Translations under genes and position numbers: made by a program | The notes under the pieces: model-generated | The model's input: only the letters and a program-made list of their open reading frames with translations | What the model was told of the DNA's origin: nothing | Databases searched by the model: none | In this document: piece by piece, positions 14,813 to 23,405 of the stretch | Numbering within the stretch: position 1 is the first letter of the stretch | How the letters are laid out: every line of letters starts with the position of its first letter | Assembly: GCA_009844405.1 (NCBI GenBank) | Contig: VYBO01000045.1 | Location: forward strand, 1 to 39,807 | From: Acidimicrobiaceae bacterium | GTDB taxonomy: Bacteria; Actinomycetota; Acidimicrobiia; Acidimicrobiales; Aldehydirespiratoraceae | Direction of reading: 5' to 3' | DNA length: 39,807 bases

Positions 14813-15976
14813 TCAGCTCTCGATGCCGGCCACGCGGCGAGACCGCAGGGTGCACAGCGAGCCCCGCACTCGCACCACGCCGTCGGTGATCACCACGGCT
14901 ACGCCGGGGAATTCCCCAGCCCCGATGGCCTCGACCGCCGAGTCGCACACCGAGCCAAGGGATGTGTCCATCACGACGATGTCGGCCACGGCCCCCGGAG
15001 CGATCACGTTGCCGTCGGAGCCGAAGGCCTTGGCAGCCTGGCCCGACGCGACGGCCCACGCCGTCGCCGGTGCGACCCCGGCCAGCGAGCAGATGTCGCC
15101 GATGGTCTTGAGGATGCCCAGCGACGTGACGCCGTAGCCGGTGGGCGTGTCGGTGCCGATCAGCAGCCGATCGAGTTCACCCCGGTCGGCCAGTCCCTCC
15201 ACCACTCGCAGCATCGGCTTGGTGCCGCCGGCCTGAACCACCTCGACGAACGGCGGACCGTCGTCGCTGCAGAGCATGTCGATGTCGTCGTCGGACAGGG
15301 AGGCGAACGTGTTGGCGTGCGACGCGATGGACGGAACCGCCGTCAGGACGTCCTCGGCTGAGAAGTAGGGATGCTCGTCGCCTCCGGGACCCCGGTCGGA
15401 GGTGCAGCCGCAGTGCATGTGGACCGTCATCCCGAGCCGACGGGCGTGCGTCGACAGTTCCCCGGCGCGCACCGGGTCCTTGAGCGAGCCGACGCCGATC
15501 TCGCCGATGATCCTCATGCCCGCTTCGTAGGCCCGGTCGATGTGGGAGAAGTCGGTGTCCTTCTCCAGCAGCATCGCTCCCCCGTGCACCTTGATGCCCG
15601 CGGGACGGTGGCGCTCGAAGGAGTGGAACGCTCCGAGAGCGATGCCGAGCGCCGACTCGGCTCCGGACCGGCCCGGGGCGTGGACTTCACCCGCCGAGAT
15701 GGCCCGGGTGACCGCCCCGTGCATCATGCGCTCCAGATACCCGACCGACTGCTGTTTGGGCGCGTAGTCGCCGAGAGTGGGATGCATATGGGTGTCGACG
15801 AGGCCGGGGGCGACTGTCATGCCCTTGCAGTCGATCACAGTGTCGGCGGTGCTGGCCGCGCCGGAGTCGAACGCCACTATGCGGCCGTCGTCGACGACGA
15901 TGGTGTCCGCCTCCAACGTGGGCTCCTCGAGCACGCCGGTGAGAACCTCGCCGACGTTGTGCAGTACAAGTTGCAT
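14813..15976 (-). CDS. Enamidase-like amidohydrolase
   Basis: 387 residues from ATG 15976 (MQLVLHNVGEVLTG); the frame extends further upstream but without family similarity. It resembles enamidase (Ena, 6-oxotetrahydronicotinate hydrolase of nicotinate fermentation) along its length: TVAPGLVDTHMHPTLGDYAPKQ with metal ligands HxH, HGAVTRAISAGEVHAPGR, GIKVHGGAMLLEK, MTVHMHCGCTSDRG, LIGTDTPTGYGVTSLGIL, and APGAVADIVVMDTSLGSVCDSAVEAIGAGEFPG at the end. Enamidase hydrolyses a cyclic enamide C-N bond. It is the last gene of an operon with an LLM flavoprotein and an ABC importer, which suggests breakdown of an imported N-heterocycle; the substrate is inferred. Confidence 0.82.
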   Translation of the reverse strand: MQLVLHNVGEVLTGVLEEPTLEADTIVVDDGRIVAFDSGAASTADTVIDCKGMTVAPGLVDTHMHPTLGDYAPKQQSVGYLERMMHGAVTRAISAGEVHAPGRSGAESALGIALGAFHSFERHRPAGIKVHGGAMLLEKDTDFSHIDRAYEAGMRIIGEIGVGSLKDPVRAGELSTHARRLGMTVHMHCGCTSDRGPGGDEHPYFSAEDVLTAVPSIASHANTFASLSDDDIDMLCSDDGPPFVEVVQAGGTKPMLRVVEGLADRGELDRLLIGTDTPTGYGVTSLGILKTIGDICSLAGVAPATAWAVASGQAAKAFGSDGNVIAPGAVADIVVMDTSLGSVCDSAVEAIGAGEFPGVAVVITDGVVRVRGSLCTLRSRRVAGIES

Positions 15977-16049
15977 TGTTGATCTCCCGGGGTCGTGCGT
16001 TGGAGCCAGGCGTTGCGCAGCCCAGTGGCCGTTCAGGGGTCGGCGCCGG

Positions 16050-17036
16050 CTACAGGTTGGCCATGATCTTGTTGGCGAACAGGTCGATCTGCGCGGGGTC
16101 ATCTGTCAGCGGATTGATGATCAGGTGGTCGATTCCGGCACCGGACAGGGCCCGGATGCGGTCGGTCATCTCATCGATGGTGCCGAACAGGTAGGCGTTC
16201 TGCAGGTCCTCGTCGGAGCGCTTGACATCCATGACGGTGCGGTAGGCGGCGAGTTGCTCGGCGATCACCCTCTCGCGGTCGGCCGAGTCGACGATGTGAA
16301 GCCACTGGGCGTGCGACATCGTGAAGGTGCTCATGTCCCGTCTGGCGCCCAGGTAGTTGCGCACCGATGCGATGTCGTCGGCGACGATCTGCGGGCTGGT
16401 GCCGCTGGACCGGCAGATCCAACCGTCGTGGCGACCGATTCGTGCCAGCACCGCCGGCGCCATGTTCGGAGTGTCGACATTGTCCACGACATGCACCTGG
16501 GAGCCGCCGCCGATCCAGACCGGGATGGGTTGGGCGGGCCGCGGGTACAGGGTCGTCCCGTCGGCCACGCTGTAGTGCGAGCCGCGAAAGCTGACCTCGT
16601 CGCGGCTAAGCAGCAGGTTGATGAGCTCGAGGGCCTCGTCGGTGCGCCGTCCCCGCTCGCGCCGGGAAATTCCCACCGACGCGAACTCCATGTCGTCGTG
16701 GCCGGTGCCGATCCCCAGGATCACCCGACCTCCGCCCGAGAGGCTGTCGAGGCTGGCGACCTCCTTGGCGATGATGGTGGGATGGCGGAACGGCGCGCAC
16801 AGGATGGCCGTGCCCAGACGGATCCGCTCGGTGGCGCCCGCAGCCACCGCCAGGGTGATCATCGGGTCCTGCCAGGCCACCGAGTACACGTTGGGAGCGA
16901 CGAGCAGGTGGTCGATGACCCACAAGCCGGCGAAGCCGGCCTCTTCCACCTTGGTGAAGTACGGCACCAGCGCCCGGGCCGACGCCGCCGTGGTCTGCGG
17001 CCCCGCGTAGGACGGCACCCGCCAGCCGAATTCCAT
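16050..17036 (-). CDS. LLM-class flavin- or F420-dependent oxidoreductase
   Basis: A 328-residue luciferase-like TIM barrel. Family signatures: EEAGFAGLWVIDHLLV, RIRLGTAILCAPFRHPTIIAKEVASLDSLSGGGRVILGIGTG, the helix ERGRRTDEALELINLL, and PAQPIPVWIGGGS. The C-terminus GIDHLIINPLTDDPAQIDLFA is usual for F420-dependent members, but FMN-dependent monooxygenases share these motifs. 34 nt after the permease gene and 73 nt before the enamidase-like gene. It could oxidise or hydroxylate the imported substrate before hydrolytic ring opening. Confidence 0.87.
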   Translation of the reverse strand: MEFGWRVPSYAGPQTTAASARALVPYFTKVEEAGFAGLWVIDHLLVAPNVYSVAWQDPMITLAVAAGATERIRLGTAILCAPFRHPTIIAKEVASLDSLSGGGRVILGIGTGHDDMEFASVGISRRERGRRTDEALELINLLLSRDEVSFRGSHYSVADGTTLYPRPAQPIPVWIGGGSQVHVVDNVDTPNMAPAVLARIGRHDGWICRSSGTSPQIVADDIASVRNYLGARRDMSTFTMSHAQWLHIVDSADRERVIAEQLAAYRTVMDVKRSDEDLQNAYLFGTIDEMTDRIRALSGAGIDHLIINPLTDDPAQIDLFANKIMANL

Positions 17037-17070
17037 CAGGTTCCTGCTCCGGCAGGTCTGCCCTCCGGCA

Positions 17071-17886
17071 TCACACCGACACTCCCACGGCCCGCATCTC
17101 GGCGCCCGCCGAGCCGTACAGCCGGCGCATAACCAGTCGGTACACGAGGCCGTGGATCTTGTCGAGGAGCAGGCCGAGCACGGTGAGCTGCACGAAGGCC
17201 ACGAACATCAACTCGGTGTCGAGAGTGCCCTGTGACACGATTATCAGGGCGCCGAGACCCTTGTTGGCCCCGACGTACTCGGCCACCACTGCGCCCACCA
17301 GCGCCAGCATGAGCGCCACTCGCAGACCGCTGAACACGGCGGGAACGGCGTGGAGGGCCTTGCACCTGGTCAGCGTCGTCCAGCGGGAGGCCCTCAGGGC
17401 ACGGAACAGCTCCAGCATCTCGGCCGGCGCGGTGGTGAGGCCGAGGTAGGTGTTCTCCAGCAGTGGGAAGAAGGCGATCAGCGCCGCGATGATCACCTTG
17501 GGAGTCATCCCGAACCCGAACCAGATCACCAGGATCGGAGCGAGCGCGAACTTGGGCAGGGCCTGGGTGACGATGACGTAGGGCATGATGACCCGTCGGG
17601 CGATCCCGAACTCCGAGGCCAGAGTGCCCAGCCCGATCCCGGCGACACCGCCCAGCGCGAACCCGAGCACGATCTCCTGGACAGTGATCCAGATGTGCGG
17701 GTTGGCCCGGCCCGAGGTCACGTAGTCGATCAAGCGGTCGAGCACCGGCCCCGGCTCTGGGAGGATCAGCGGGGAATTGGTCCTCGCCCACAGGTGCCAC
17801 ACCACGACCAGCACGACGGCCGACACCAGCACGAGCACCCGACCGAGCCACTTCTCCGAGCGGGCCGCCCGCCAGAAGCGCCTCAC
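17071..17886 (-). CDS. ABC transporter permease (SsuC/TauC/ThiX type)
   Basis: 271 residues, BPD_transp_1 fold with about six membrane segments. An N-terminal helix (VLVLVSAVVLVVVWHLWA) and the coupling EAA-type loop (MLELFRALRASRWTTLTRCKALHAVPAVFSGLRVAL) are clear. It would dimerise in the inner membrane and pair with the ATPase (16 nt upstream) and the NMT1-like binding protein. Starts at GTG 17886. Confidence 0.92.
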   Translation of the reverse strand: MRRFWRAARSEKWLGRVLVLVSAVVLVVVWHLWARTNSPLILPEPGPVLDRLIDYVTSGRANPHIWITVQEIVLGFALGGVAGIGLGTLASEFGIARRVIMPYVIVTQALPKFALAPILVIWFGFGMTPKVIIAALIAFFPLLENTYLGLTTAPAEMLELFRALRASRWTTLTRCKALHAVPAVFSGLRVALMLALVGAVVAEYVGANKGLGALIIVSQGTLDTELMFVAFVQLTVLGLLLDKIHGLVYRLVMRRLYGSAGAEMRAVGVSV

Positions 17887-17902
17887 GGCGCACCCTCCGG
17901 GC

Positions 17903-18685
17903 TCATTCGAGCTGCTCCCGGATCCGCTGGCGCAGCGACCAGAACCTCTCGTCCGCCTCGACCTGCTCGAAGGTGCGGGGCCGCTCCAAGTCCACGTCGA
18001 TCACGTCCTGCACGCCCCCGGGACGGGCCGACATGACCATCACCCGGTCGGACAGGAACAGCGCCTCGCCGATGTCGTGGGTCACGAACACCACCGTGGT
18101 CTGGGACTCCTGCCAGATGCGGAGGAGCTCCAGGTTCATGAGATCCCGGGTCTGGGCGTCGAGGGCGCCGAAGGGCTCGTCCATCAACAGGATTGAGGGC
18201 TCCACCGCCAGGGCCCGGGCCACCGACACCCGCTGCTGCATGCCTCCCGACAACTCGCCCGGCCGGTGCTGCAGGTACTCCGCGAGACCCACCATCTCCA
18301 GCACTTCGTGCGCCTTGCGCCTGTCCTCTTCGGTGGGCCGGCGCATCACCTCGAACGGCAGCATCACATTGTCGAGGACCCTGCGCCACGGCAGCAGCAC
18401 CGCCTTCTGGAAGACGTAGCCGATGCGCCGGTCGGGGGTCGTGACGACCTCACCGCCGATGCGCACCTCCCCGGTGGAGGGCGCTATGAGGCCGCCCACG
18501 CATCGCAGCAGCGTGCTCTTGCCGCAGCCGCTGGGCCCGACGATGCCGACGAACTCGCGGGGCGCGATGTCGAAGTCGATGCCCTCGATGGCCGTGATGT
18601 CTCCGGCGTCGGACGCGAAGGTCTTGGTGAGGCCGTCGATCTCGATGTGGCCGCGCCCCGGGAGTTCTCCGGTCTGGTCGTTCAC
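17903..18685 (-). CDS. ABC transporter ATPase (SsuB/TauB/ThiZ type)
   Basis: 260 residues. Walker A GPSGCGKST (50-58), Q-loop YVFQKAVLLPWR, signature LSGGMQQR, Walker B ILLMDEPFGALD and switch VTHDIGEAL are intact. The short Q-loop LLPW segment is typical of nitrate/sulfonate/taurine/thiamine-precursor importers. It sits between the binding-protein and permease genes with small gaps, forming one import system. Confidence 0.94.
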   Translation of the reverse strand: MNDQTGELPGRGHIEIDGLTKTFASDAGDITAIEGIDFDIAPREFVGIVGPSGCGKSTLLRCVGGLIAPSTGEVRIGGEVVTTPDRRIGYVFQKAVLLPWRRVLDNVMLPFEVMRRPTEEDRRKAHEVLEMVGLAEYLQHRPGELSGGMQQRVSVARALAVEPSILLMDEPFGALDAQTRDLMNLELLRIWQESQTTVVFVTHDIGEALFLSDRVMVMSARPGGVQDVIDVDLERPRTFEQVEADERFWSLRQRIREQLE

Positions 18686-18745
18686 GGTCTGCCCCTGAGC
18701 CCGGCGGGCTGGAGGGTGCCCGCCGGGCTCAGGCTAGTTGTCGAT

Positions 18746-19930
18746 CTAGTTGATGAACCGGTTGGAGATCACCGCCGAGGCGTCGGCTGCGTCGGGCAGG
18801 ATCCCGAGCTCGGTGGCCTGGTCGGCCACGTCCTGGATGGTGGTCACATCGCACCAGCCCATGCCGTTCTCGGCGACGCCGGGGCCCTCGGTCTGCATCT
18901 GGATGCGGTAGTCGATCACGGCGAGGTTGCGGTCCATGTTGTCGGCGCCGACCGCGTAGCGGGAGCCGATCTCAGCCGCCGCCTCGGGGTTCTCCTGGAT
19001 CCATACCTTGGCCTTCTCCAGTGCCTCGATGAAACGTCCTACGCCTTCGGTGTTCTCGTCCACCCAGCCGCGGTCGGCGAAGTAGACGTCGTTGGGGCCG
19101 GGCACCTGCGTGTACTGCCAGATCTCGTAGTCGCCGACCTGGTCGTCGGGGATCCCGCCGGCCTCCAGGAGGGCCCAGTTGATCGAGCCCCACGTCGAGG
19201 CGGCTTGGGCCTGGCCGCCGAGCAGGGCCTCTCCGAAGGCGATGCCGGTGGCCGCGAAGGTCACGTCCTCTTCGGTGATGCCGTTGTCGGCGAGCAGCAG
19301 CGCGGCGTACCACTTGCTGGTAGAGGCCTGGGATGTCACTGCGACCGTCTTGCCCCGGAGGTCCTCCGGGCTCTCGATGCCGGCTCCGGTGTTGACCAGC
19401 ATGGTCATCCAGTTCTGGGTGTACGGGCAGTAGATGCCTTCGAGGTCGGCCCCTGCGATGGTGGCGAAGAAGCCTGACAGCGCGTCGGCCATGGCGATGT
19501 CGGCGTTGCCGGCCACCACCTGGCGCACTGCGTCGCCTGCGCCTGCGCCGGGGAGCTGCTCGAGGGTGACGCCGGCCTCGGCGAAGTAGCCGTTCTCCTC
19601 GGCCACGTACAGGTCGATGAAGTCGATGAACTTACCGCCACCCCACGTGACCAGCCGGATGTCGATCGGCTCGGGCGGAGCAGCGGGCTCTGGCTCGGGC
19701 TCTGGTTCGGGCTCAGGCTCCGCAGCCGGCTCAGGCTCCGCGGCCGACTCCGGCTCAGGCTCCGCGGCCGGCTCAGGCTCGGGCTCGGGATCGGCGGCCG
19801 GCTCAGGCTCCGCCGCGGGAGCCGGGGCTGCGGGTTCCTCGTCGTCGCCGCACGCGGTGAACAGCAGGGCTGCGGCCAACGGCACGGCCAGCCAGCGCAG
19901 CCACCTCGTCCGATTCGTGGTCTGGTTCAT
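18746..19930 (-). CDS. NMT1/THI5-like ABC solute-binding lipoprotein
   Basis: 394 residues. Signal peptide with lipobox LFTAC (C27), then a long Glu/Pro/Ala linker (about 33-90). The mature domain ([77 protein letters not shown]) is the SsuA/ThiY/NMT1 fold that binds sulfonates, pyrimidine thiamine precursors and related small molecules. First gene of the operon, with a GGAGGGAG ribosome site and a near-consensus promoter upstream. The ligand cannot be read from sequence; the enamidase-like gene suggests a nitrogen heterocycle. Confidence 0.9.
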   Translation of the reverse strand: MNQTTNRTRWLRWLAVPLAAALLFTACGDDEEPAAPAPAAEPEPAADPEPEPEPAAEPEPESAAEPEPAAEPEPEPEPEPEPAAPPEPIDIRLVTWGGGKFIDFIDLYVAEENGYFAEAGVTLEQLPGAGAGDAVRQVVAGNADIAMADALSGFFATIAGADLEGIYCPYTQNWMTMLVNTGAGIESPEDLRGKTVAVTSQASTSKWYAALLLADNGITEEDVTFAATGIAFGEALLGGQAQAASTWGSINWALLEAGGIPDDQVGDYEIWQYTQVPGPNDVYFADRGWVDENTEGVGRFIEALEKAKVWIQENPEAAAEIGSRYAVGADNMDRNLAVIDYRIQMQTEGPGVAENGMGWCDVTTIQDVADQATELGILPDAADASAVISNRFIN

Positions 19931-19963
19931 GATGGTCTCCCTCCCGTCTCGAGACTGCCAAAC

Positions 19964-19992
19964 TCTATAGGAAATCATCAATCGGATGTCAA
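19964..19992 (-). promoter_or_regulatory. Strong sigma-70-type promoter of the importer operon
   Basis: On the minus strand TTGACA (19992-19987 region) is followed after a spacer of 17 bp by TATAGA (19969-19964). It lies in the 92-bp divergent gap shared with the GntR regulator, the likely controller. I could not pick out a convincing GntR palindrome. Confidence 0.75.
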
Positions 19993-20022
19993 GTTCGCCG
20001 GTACGTGGCATGATGGAGGACT

Positions 20023-20700
20023 GTGAGTTCGTTCGAGCGGCCCAAGACCGCGCAGGAGGCAGTGCTCGCGGAGATCCGCGAGCAGCTGCTCGACGGTCGG
20101 CTCGCGCCGGGCGTATCCGTCCGCCCCGACGCGTTGGGCGACGAACTGGGCGTCTCGGCGGTGCCCGTGCGGGAGGCGCTGCGGATCCTCGAGGGCGAGG
20201 GCCACGTTCACTACCGGCCCCACCGGGGCTACGTGGTGGCGACGCTCGACGTGGACGACCTCGTCGAGATCTACCGGATCCGCGAGCTCCTCGAGACCGA
20301 GGCGGTGTACCGAGCTTTCCCCCGGCTCCAGGGAGACACGGTGGCACGCCTGCGCGAGATCGTCCGCGAGATGGACGAGGTGCAGGACGACGTCATCTCC
20401 CTGACCGCGGTGAACCGGCGGTTCCATTTCACCCTGTTCGAGGCGGCCGAGATGCCCCAGTTGGTGCGGGTCCTGCGGATCCTGTGGGATTCGTCGGACC
20501 GCTACCGCCTGCGCTACCTGACGTCGCCCGAGAACCGTCAGCTCGTGCACGACCAGCATCAGCGGATGATGAAGGCTGTCGCCGACGGCAATGCTGAGGC
20601 GTTCATCGACGAGAGCCACAAGCACCACGAACACGCCATTGCGGCGCTGGCCGAGACGTTCGAGACGGCGGCGATGGAACCCGAGCAGAAGTCCGCCTGA
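20023..20700 (+). CDS. GntR-family regulator (FadR/FCD subgroup)
   Basis: 225 residues. Winged-helix domain at 10-75 ([17 protein letters not shown], then [20 protein letters not shown]) and an all-helical C-terminal FCD effector domain with candidate metal ligands in [25 protein letters not shown] and [13 protein letters not shown] regulators usually sense an organic acid. Divergent from the importer operon and starting at GTG 20023, it probably represses or activates that operon. Confidence 0.92.
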   Translation: MSSFERPKTAQEAVLAEIREQLLDGRLAPGVSVRPDALGDELGVSAVPVREALRILEGEGHVHYRPHRGYVVATLDVDDLVEIYRIRELLETEAVYRAFPRLQGDTVARLREIVREMDEVQDDVISLTAVNRRFHFTLFEAAEMPQLVRVLRILWDSSDRYRLRYLTSPENRQLVHDQHQRMMKAVADGNAEAFIDESHKHHEHAIAALAETFETAAMEPEQKSA

Positions 20701-20753
20701 ACGGGCCCTGCCTCACATGCGGGACCCTGCGCCGGCTGGCAGCCCCGCCGGAG

Positions 20754-22418
20754 CTACTGGCCCATCAGGTCGATCTTGCGCTGCTCGATCTTGCTGCGCA
20801 GGGGCGGGAAGACCTCCTCGGGATCGATGGTGACCGCCAGGAGCGCGGGTCCTCCCTGAGACATGGCCCAAGCGAACGCGCCGCCCAGGTCGGCCTCGTC
20901 GCTGACGGTACGGGCGGCGACGCCGAAGGCCTGCGCGACCGCGGCGAAGTCGATGGATCCCAGGCGCACGAAGTGGTCCTCGCCATACATCGCCTCGGCC
21001 TGGTGGCGCAGGATGCCGAGAGCACCGTCGACGAACACGACCGCCACCAGCGGCAGACCCAGATCCTGGGCCACGACGAGCTCTCCCATCGTGTGCACGA
21101 AGCCCCCGTCGCCGGCGATGGCGACAGCCGTCGTGCCGGGCAGGGCCACCGCGGCTCCGATGGCGGCGGGAAGGCTGAATCCCATTGCGTCGAACTCGCA
21201 GGACTGCAGCAGGCCCTCGGGCCTGGTGACGTCGAGTTGCTCGCAGACCCACAGCCGGTGGTTCCCGATGTCGGCCGACACGACCGTGCCTTCCGGCGCG
21301 GACTCGTTCAGCGAGGCGATCACCGAGGCTGCGCTCAAGCCCCGGGCGGGATCGTTCTGCGGCGGCGTGCGAGGCGGCTTGCCGGTGAACCACGGCTCAC
21401 GCTGCGCGACGCGAGGGGAGGTGGCGGCCAGGACCGGCCCCGCGCTGCCCACGATCCCCTGGTCGACCAGGTAGACCCGGTTGATCTGCGAGGCGTCTGC
21501 GTCGATCTGAACCAGTTGGGCGCCGCCGGCGAACAGGTCGGGGCGCCAGCCGAACGTCGTCTGCTCTCCGAGCGCACAGCCTGCGATCAGCACCAGGTCG
21601 GCCGAGCCGATGGCGTCGCGGGCGGTGTCCGTCCCGTAGAAGCCGAGCATGCCGACGCTGCGCCCATGGTCGGTTGGGATGCTCCCTATGCCGGAGCGGC
21701 TCGTCGCGACGGGCGCCCCGAGTCGCTCGGCCAGCGCGACGAGCGAGGCGCTGCCGGAACTGCGGAGCACGCCGTGGCCCGCCAGGACGGCCGGACGCTG
21801 AGCGCGGCCGAGGCGCGCGACCAGTTCATCGACGGTCGATGCGGCCGGAGCTGCCGCCGAGTCGGCCACGGGCGGCAGCGGTTCGACTCGCCCCGCGGTG
21901 TCGGCCTGGAGGTTCTGGGGCAGGGCGATGTGCACCGGGCCGGGGCGCCCGGATGCGGCGAGCTGAAGGCCGGTGGCGATCAGGTTGGGAACCTCGTCGA
22001 GCGACGCCGCCTGCACGGACCTCTTGCAGAACGGCGCGAACAGCCCGACGTTGTCGCAGTGCTGCAGGATGTTGCGGTGGACGTACCGCCGGTCGACCTG
22101 TGCAGCGAGAACCAGCAACGGGATGGAATCGGCCTGGGCATTGGCGACCGGAGTGACCAGATTGGTGGCGCCGGGTCCCGGAGCGCCGGAAAGGACGACG
22201 CCGGGCTCGCCCGCGGCCAGCGCGTATCCTGACGCCATGTACCCGGCCCCCTGCTCGTGGCGGGCCGGAATCACCCTGGGGGCGCCGGAACGGCCCAGTT
22301 CGTGATACGTCGGCAGGAAGTGCCCACCGGCAACCGTGAACACGGCGCCGACTCCCGCAGCATTGATCGCTTCCGCGATGAGGCGGCGTCCTAGCAGGTC
22401 GCCGGAGGCTTCAGGCAT
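20754..22418 (-). CDS. Thiamine-diphosphate-dependent enzyme (acetolactate synthase-like)
   Basis: 554 residues with the three-domain ThDP fold: N-terminal Pyr domain (AGVGAVFTVAGGHFLPTYHEL; catalytic Glu in ARHEQGAGYMASGYA), a central domain with LAGHGVLRSSG, and a C-terminal PP domain with the cofactor motif GDGGFVHTMGELVVAQDLG ending VVFVDG, where the usual Asn is Asp. The substrate could be pyruvate or another 2-oxo acid; benzoylformate decarboxylase and glyoxylate carboligase are relatives. Converges on the GntR gene and has its own upstream region, so membership of the same regulon is only suggested. Confidence 0.87.
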   Translation of the reverse strand: MPEASGDLLGRRLIAEAINAAGVGAVFTVAGGHFLPTYHELGRSGAPRVIPARHEQGAGYMASGYALAAGEPGVVLSGAPGPGATNLVTPVANAQADSIPLLVLAAQVDRRYVHRNILQHCDNVGLFAPFCKRSVQAASLDEVPNLIATGLQLAASGRPGPVHIALPQNLQADTAGRVEPLPPVADSAAAPAASTVDELVARLGRAQRPAVLAGHGVLRSSGSASLVALAERLGAPVATSRSGIGSIPTDHGRSVGMLGFYGTDTARDAIGSADLVLIAGCALGEQTTFGWRPDLFAGGAQLVQIDADASQINRVYLVDQGIVGSAGPVLAATSPRVAQREPWFTGKPPRTPPQNDPARGLSAASVIASLNESAPEGTVVSADIGNHRLWVCEQLDVTRPEGLLQSCEFDAMGFSLPAAIGAAVALPGTTAVAIAGDGGFVHTMGELVVAQDLGLPLVAVVFVDGALGILRHQAEAMYGEDHFVRLGSIDFAAVAQAFGVAARTVSDEADLGGAFAWAMSQGGPALLAVTIDPEEVFPPLRSKIEQRKIDLMGQ

Positions 22419-22548
22419 TGGATCTCCATCCCGACAGCGGCAGCAGTATCGTATAGTCGATCAAATACAGGAACTCCTTGGGCGGGGAGCTTCCAGAGAC
22501 AGGCCCGTAGGCATGGAGCCAAGGCTTGAATCGTTACACTGCCGCCAC

Positions 22549-23172
22549 ATGACACCGCCATCATCTGCATCCTCCAACTCAAGCTCCCCGACCGTGGCCC
22601 TGACCATGGACGGAGTCATCGCAAACTGGGTGAAGGGCCTGAGAGCCCATGTAGCCGCCCGGCACGGGGTCGCCGATCGGCAGTTGGCACTGAACGTCTC
22701 CTGGGATCTCTCCGAATGGGGCGTAGACGACCCGGCCGGCACGATCCGCGACTTCCTGCTGTCTCCGATGTCGGGGCGGCTCAAGCTCGTCGAAGGCGCC
22801 GAGGCCGGAGTAGCCAGGCTGCAATCGGCCGGGTTCAGGGTGGTGGCGGTGACGCGGCGCGACCACATGGTCGGCGACAATCCCGACGACCAGGACACGA
22901 CCCGGCACATCGCCCGTCAGTGGTTCGCCGGTCAGCCGCAGCTCGGCATTGGCGACGACGAAATCGTGTTCACCGAGGACCCGGTCGGGCTCGATGCCGA
23001 TGTCTGGGTCGACGACGCTCCCCGGCGCGTGAGGCGCCTGGTGGAGGCCGAGAAGCCGGTGTGGGTGCTGCCGCAGCCGTGGAACCGCTCGATGGTGCAG
23101 CATCCGGGCGTGCATGTGCTGTTCGACGGCTGGAGCTCGGTCGACGATCTGATCGCGACACACTCCTGTTGA
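22549..23172 (+). CDS. HAD-like 5'(3')-deoxyribonucleotidase-type protein with altered motif I
   Basis: 207 residues from ATG 22549 (TACACT -10 ends 8 nt before, so nearly leaderless). The fold resembles the NT5C-type nucleotidase family: motif I TMDGVIANW (19-27), motif II RVVAVTRRDHM, and a late acidic motif DADVWVDDAPRRVR. In the family motif I is D-x-D-G-V; here the first Asp, the phosphate-attacking nucleophile, is Thr19 while the acid/base Asp21 is kept. The protein is therefore predicted to be catalytically impaired or repurposed. The 3' end including the TGA stop is duplicated downstream in a repeat-spacer-repeat unit. Confidence 0.72.
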   Translation: MTPPSSASSNSSSPTVALTMDGVIANWVKGLRAHVAARHGVADRQLALNVSWDLSEWGVDDPAGTIRDFLLSPMSGRLKLVEGAEAGVARLQSAGFRVVAVTRRDHMVGDNPDDQDTTRHIARQWFAGQPQLGIGDDEIVFTEDPVGLDADVWVDDAPRRVRRLVEAEKPVWVLPQPWNRSMVQHPGVHVLFDGWSSVDDLIATHSC

Positions 23173-23249
23173 CACCCCGGCCAGCTTCTCCCGCAGGAAC
23201 GGCACTGCCAGCGGTCGACGATCTGATCGCGACACACTCCTGTTGACAC
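23138..23249. repeat. Repeat-spacer-repeat unit at the 3' end of the HAD-like gene (38-36-38 bp)
   Basis: Identical copies at 23138-23175 and 23212-23249 (starting CGGTCGACGATCTGATCGCG) flank an unrelated 36-bp spacer. The repeat contains the last ten codons and stop of the upstream gene, so only the 3' untranslated side was changed. Confidence 0.95.
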
Positions 23250-23405
23250 AGCCCGACGGCGTCGGCGCCACTGCGGCGCACCGCGGACGCCCGTCAAGGA
23301 GCAGTGTCACAGCCGCGCTCCATAATCGCGGCGAGCGCTGAACGCTCTCCTCGCAGCCCGGGACGACGGGCCGCCTCAAGCCCTCGAGGCGAAAGGCCCC
23401 GTCCC

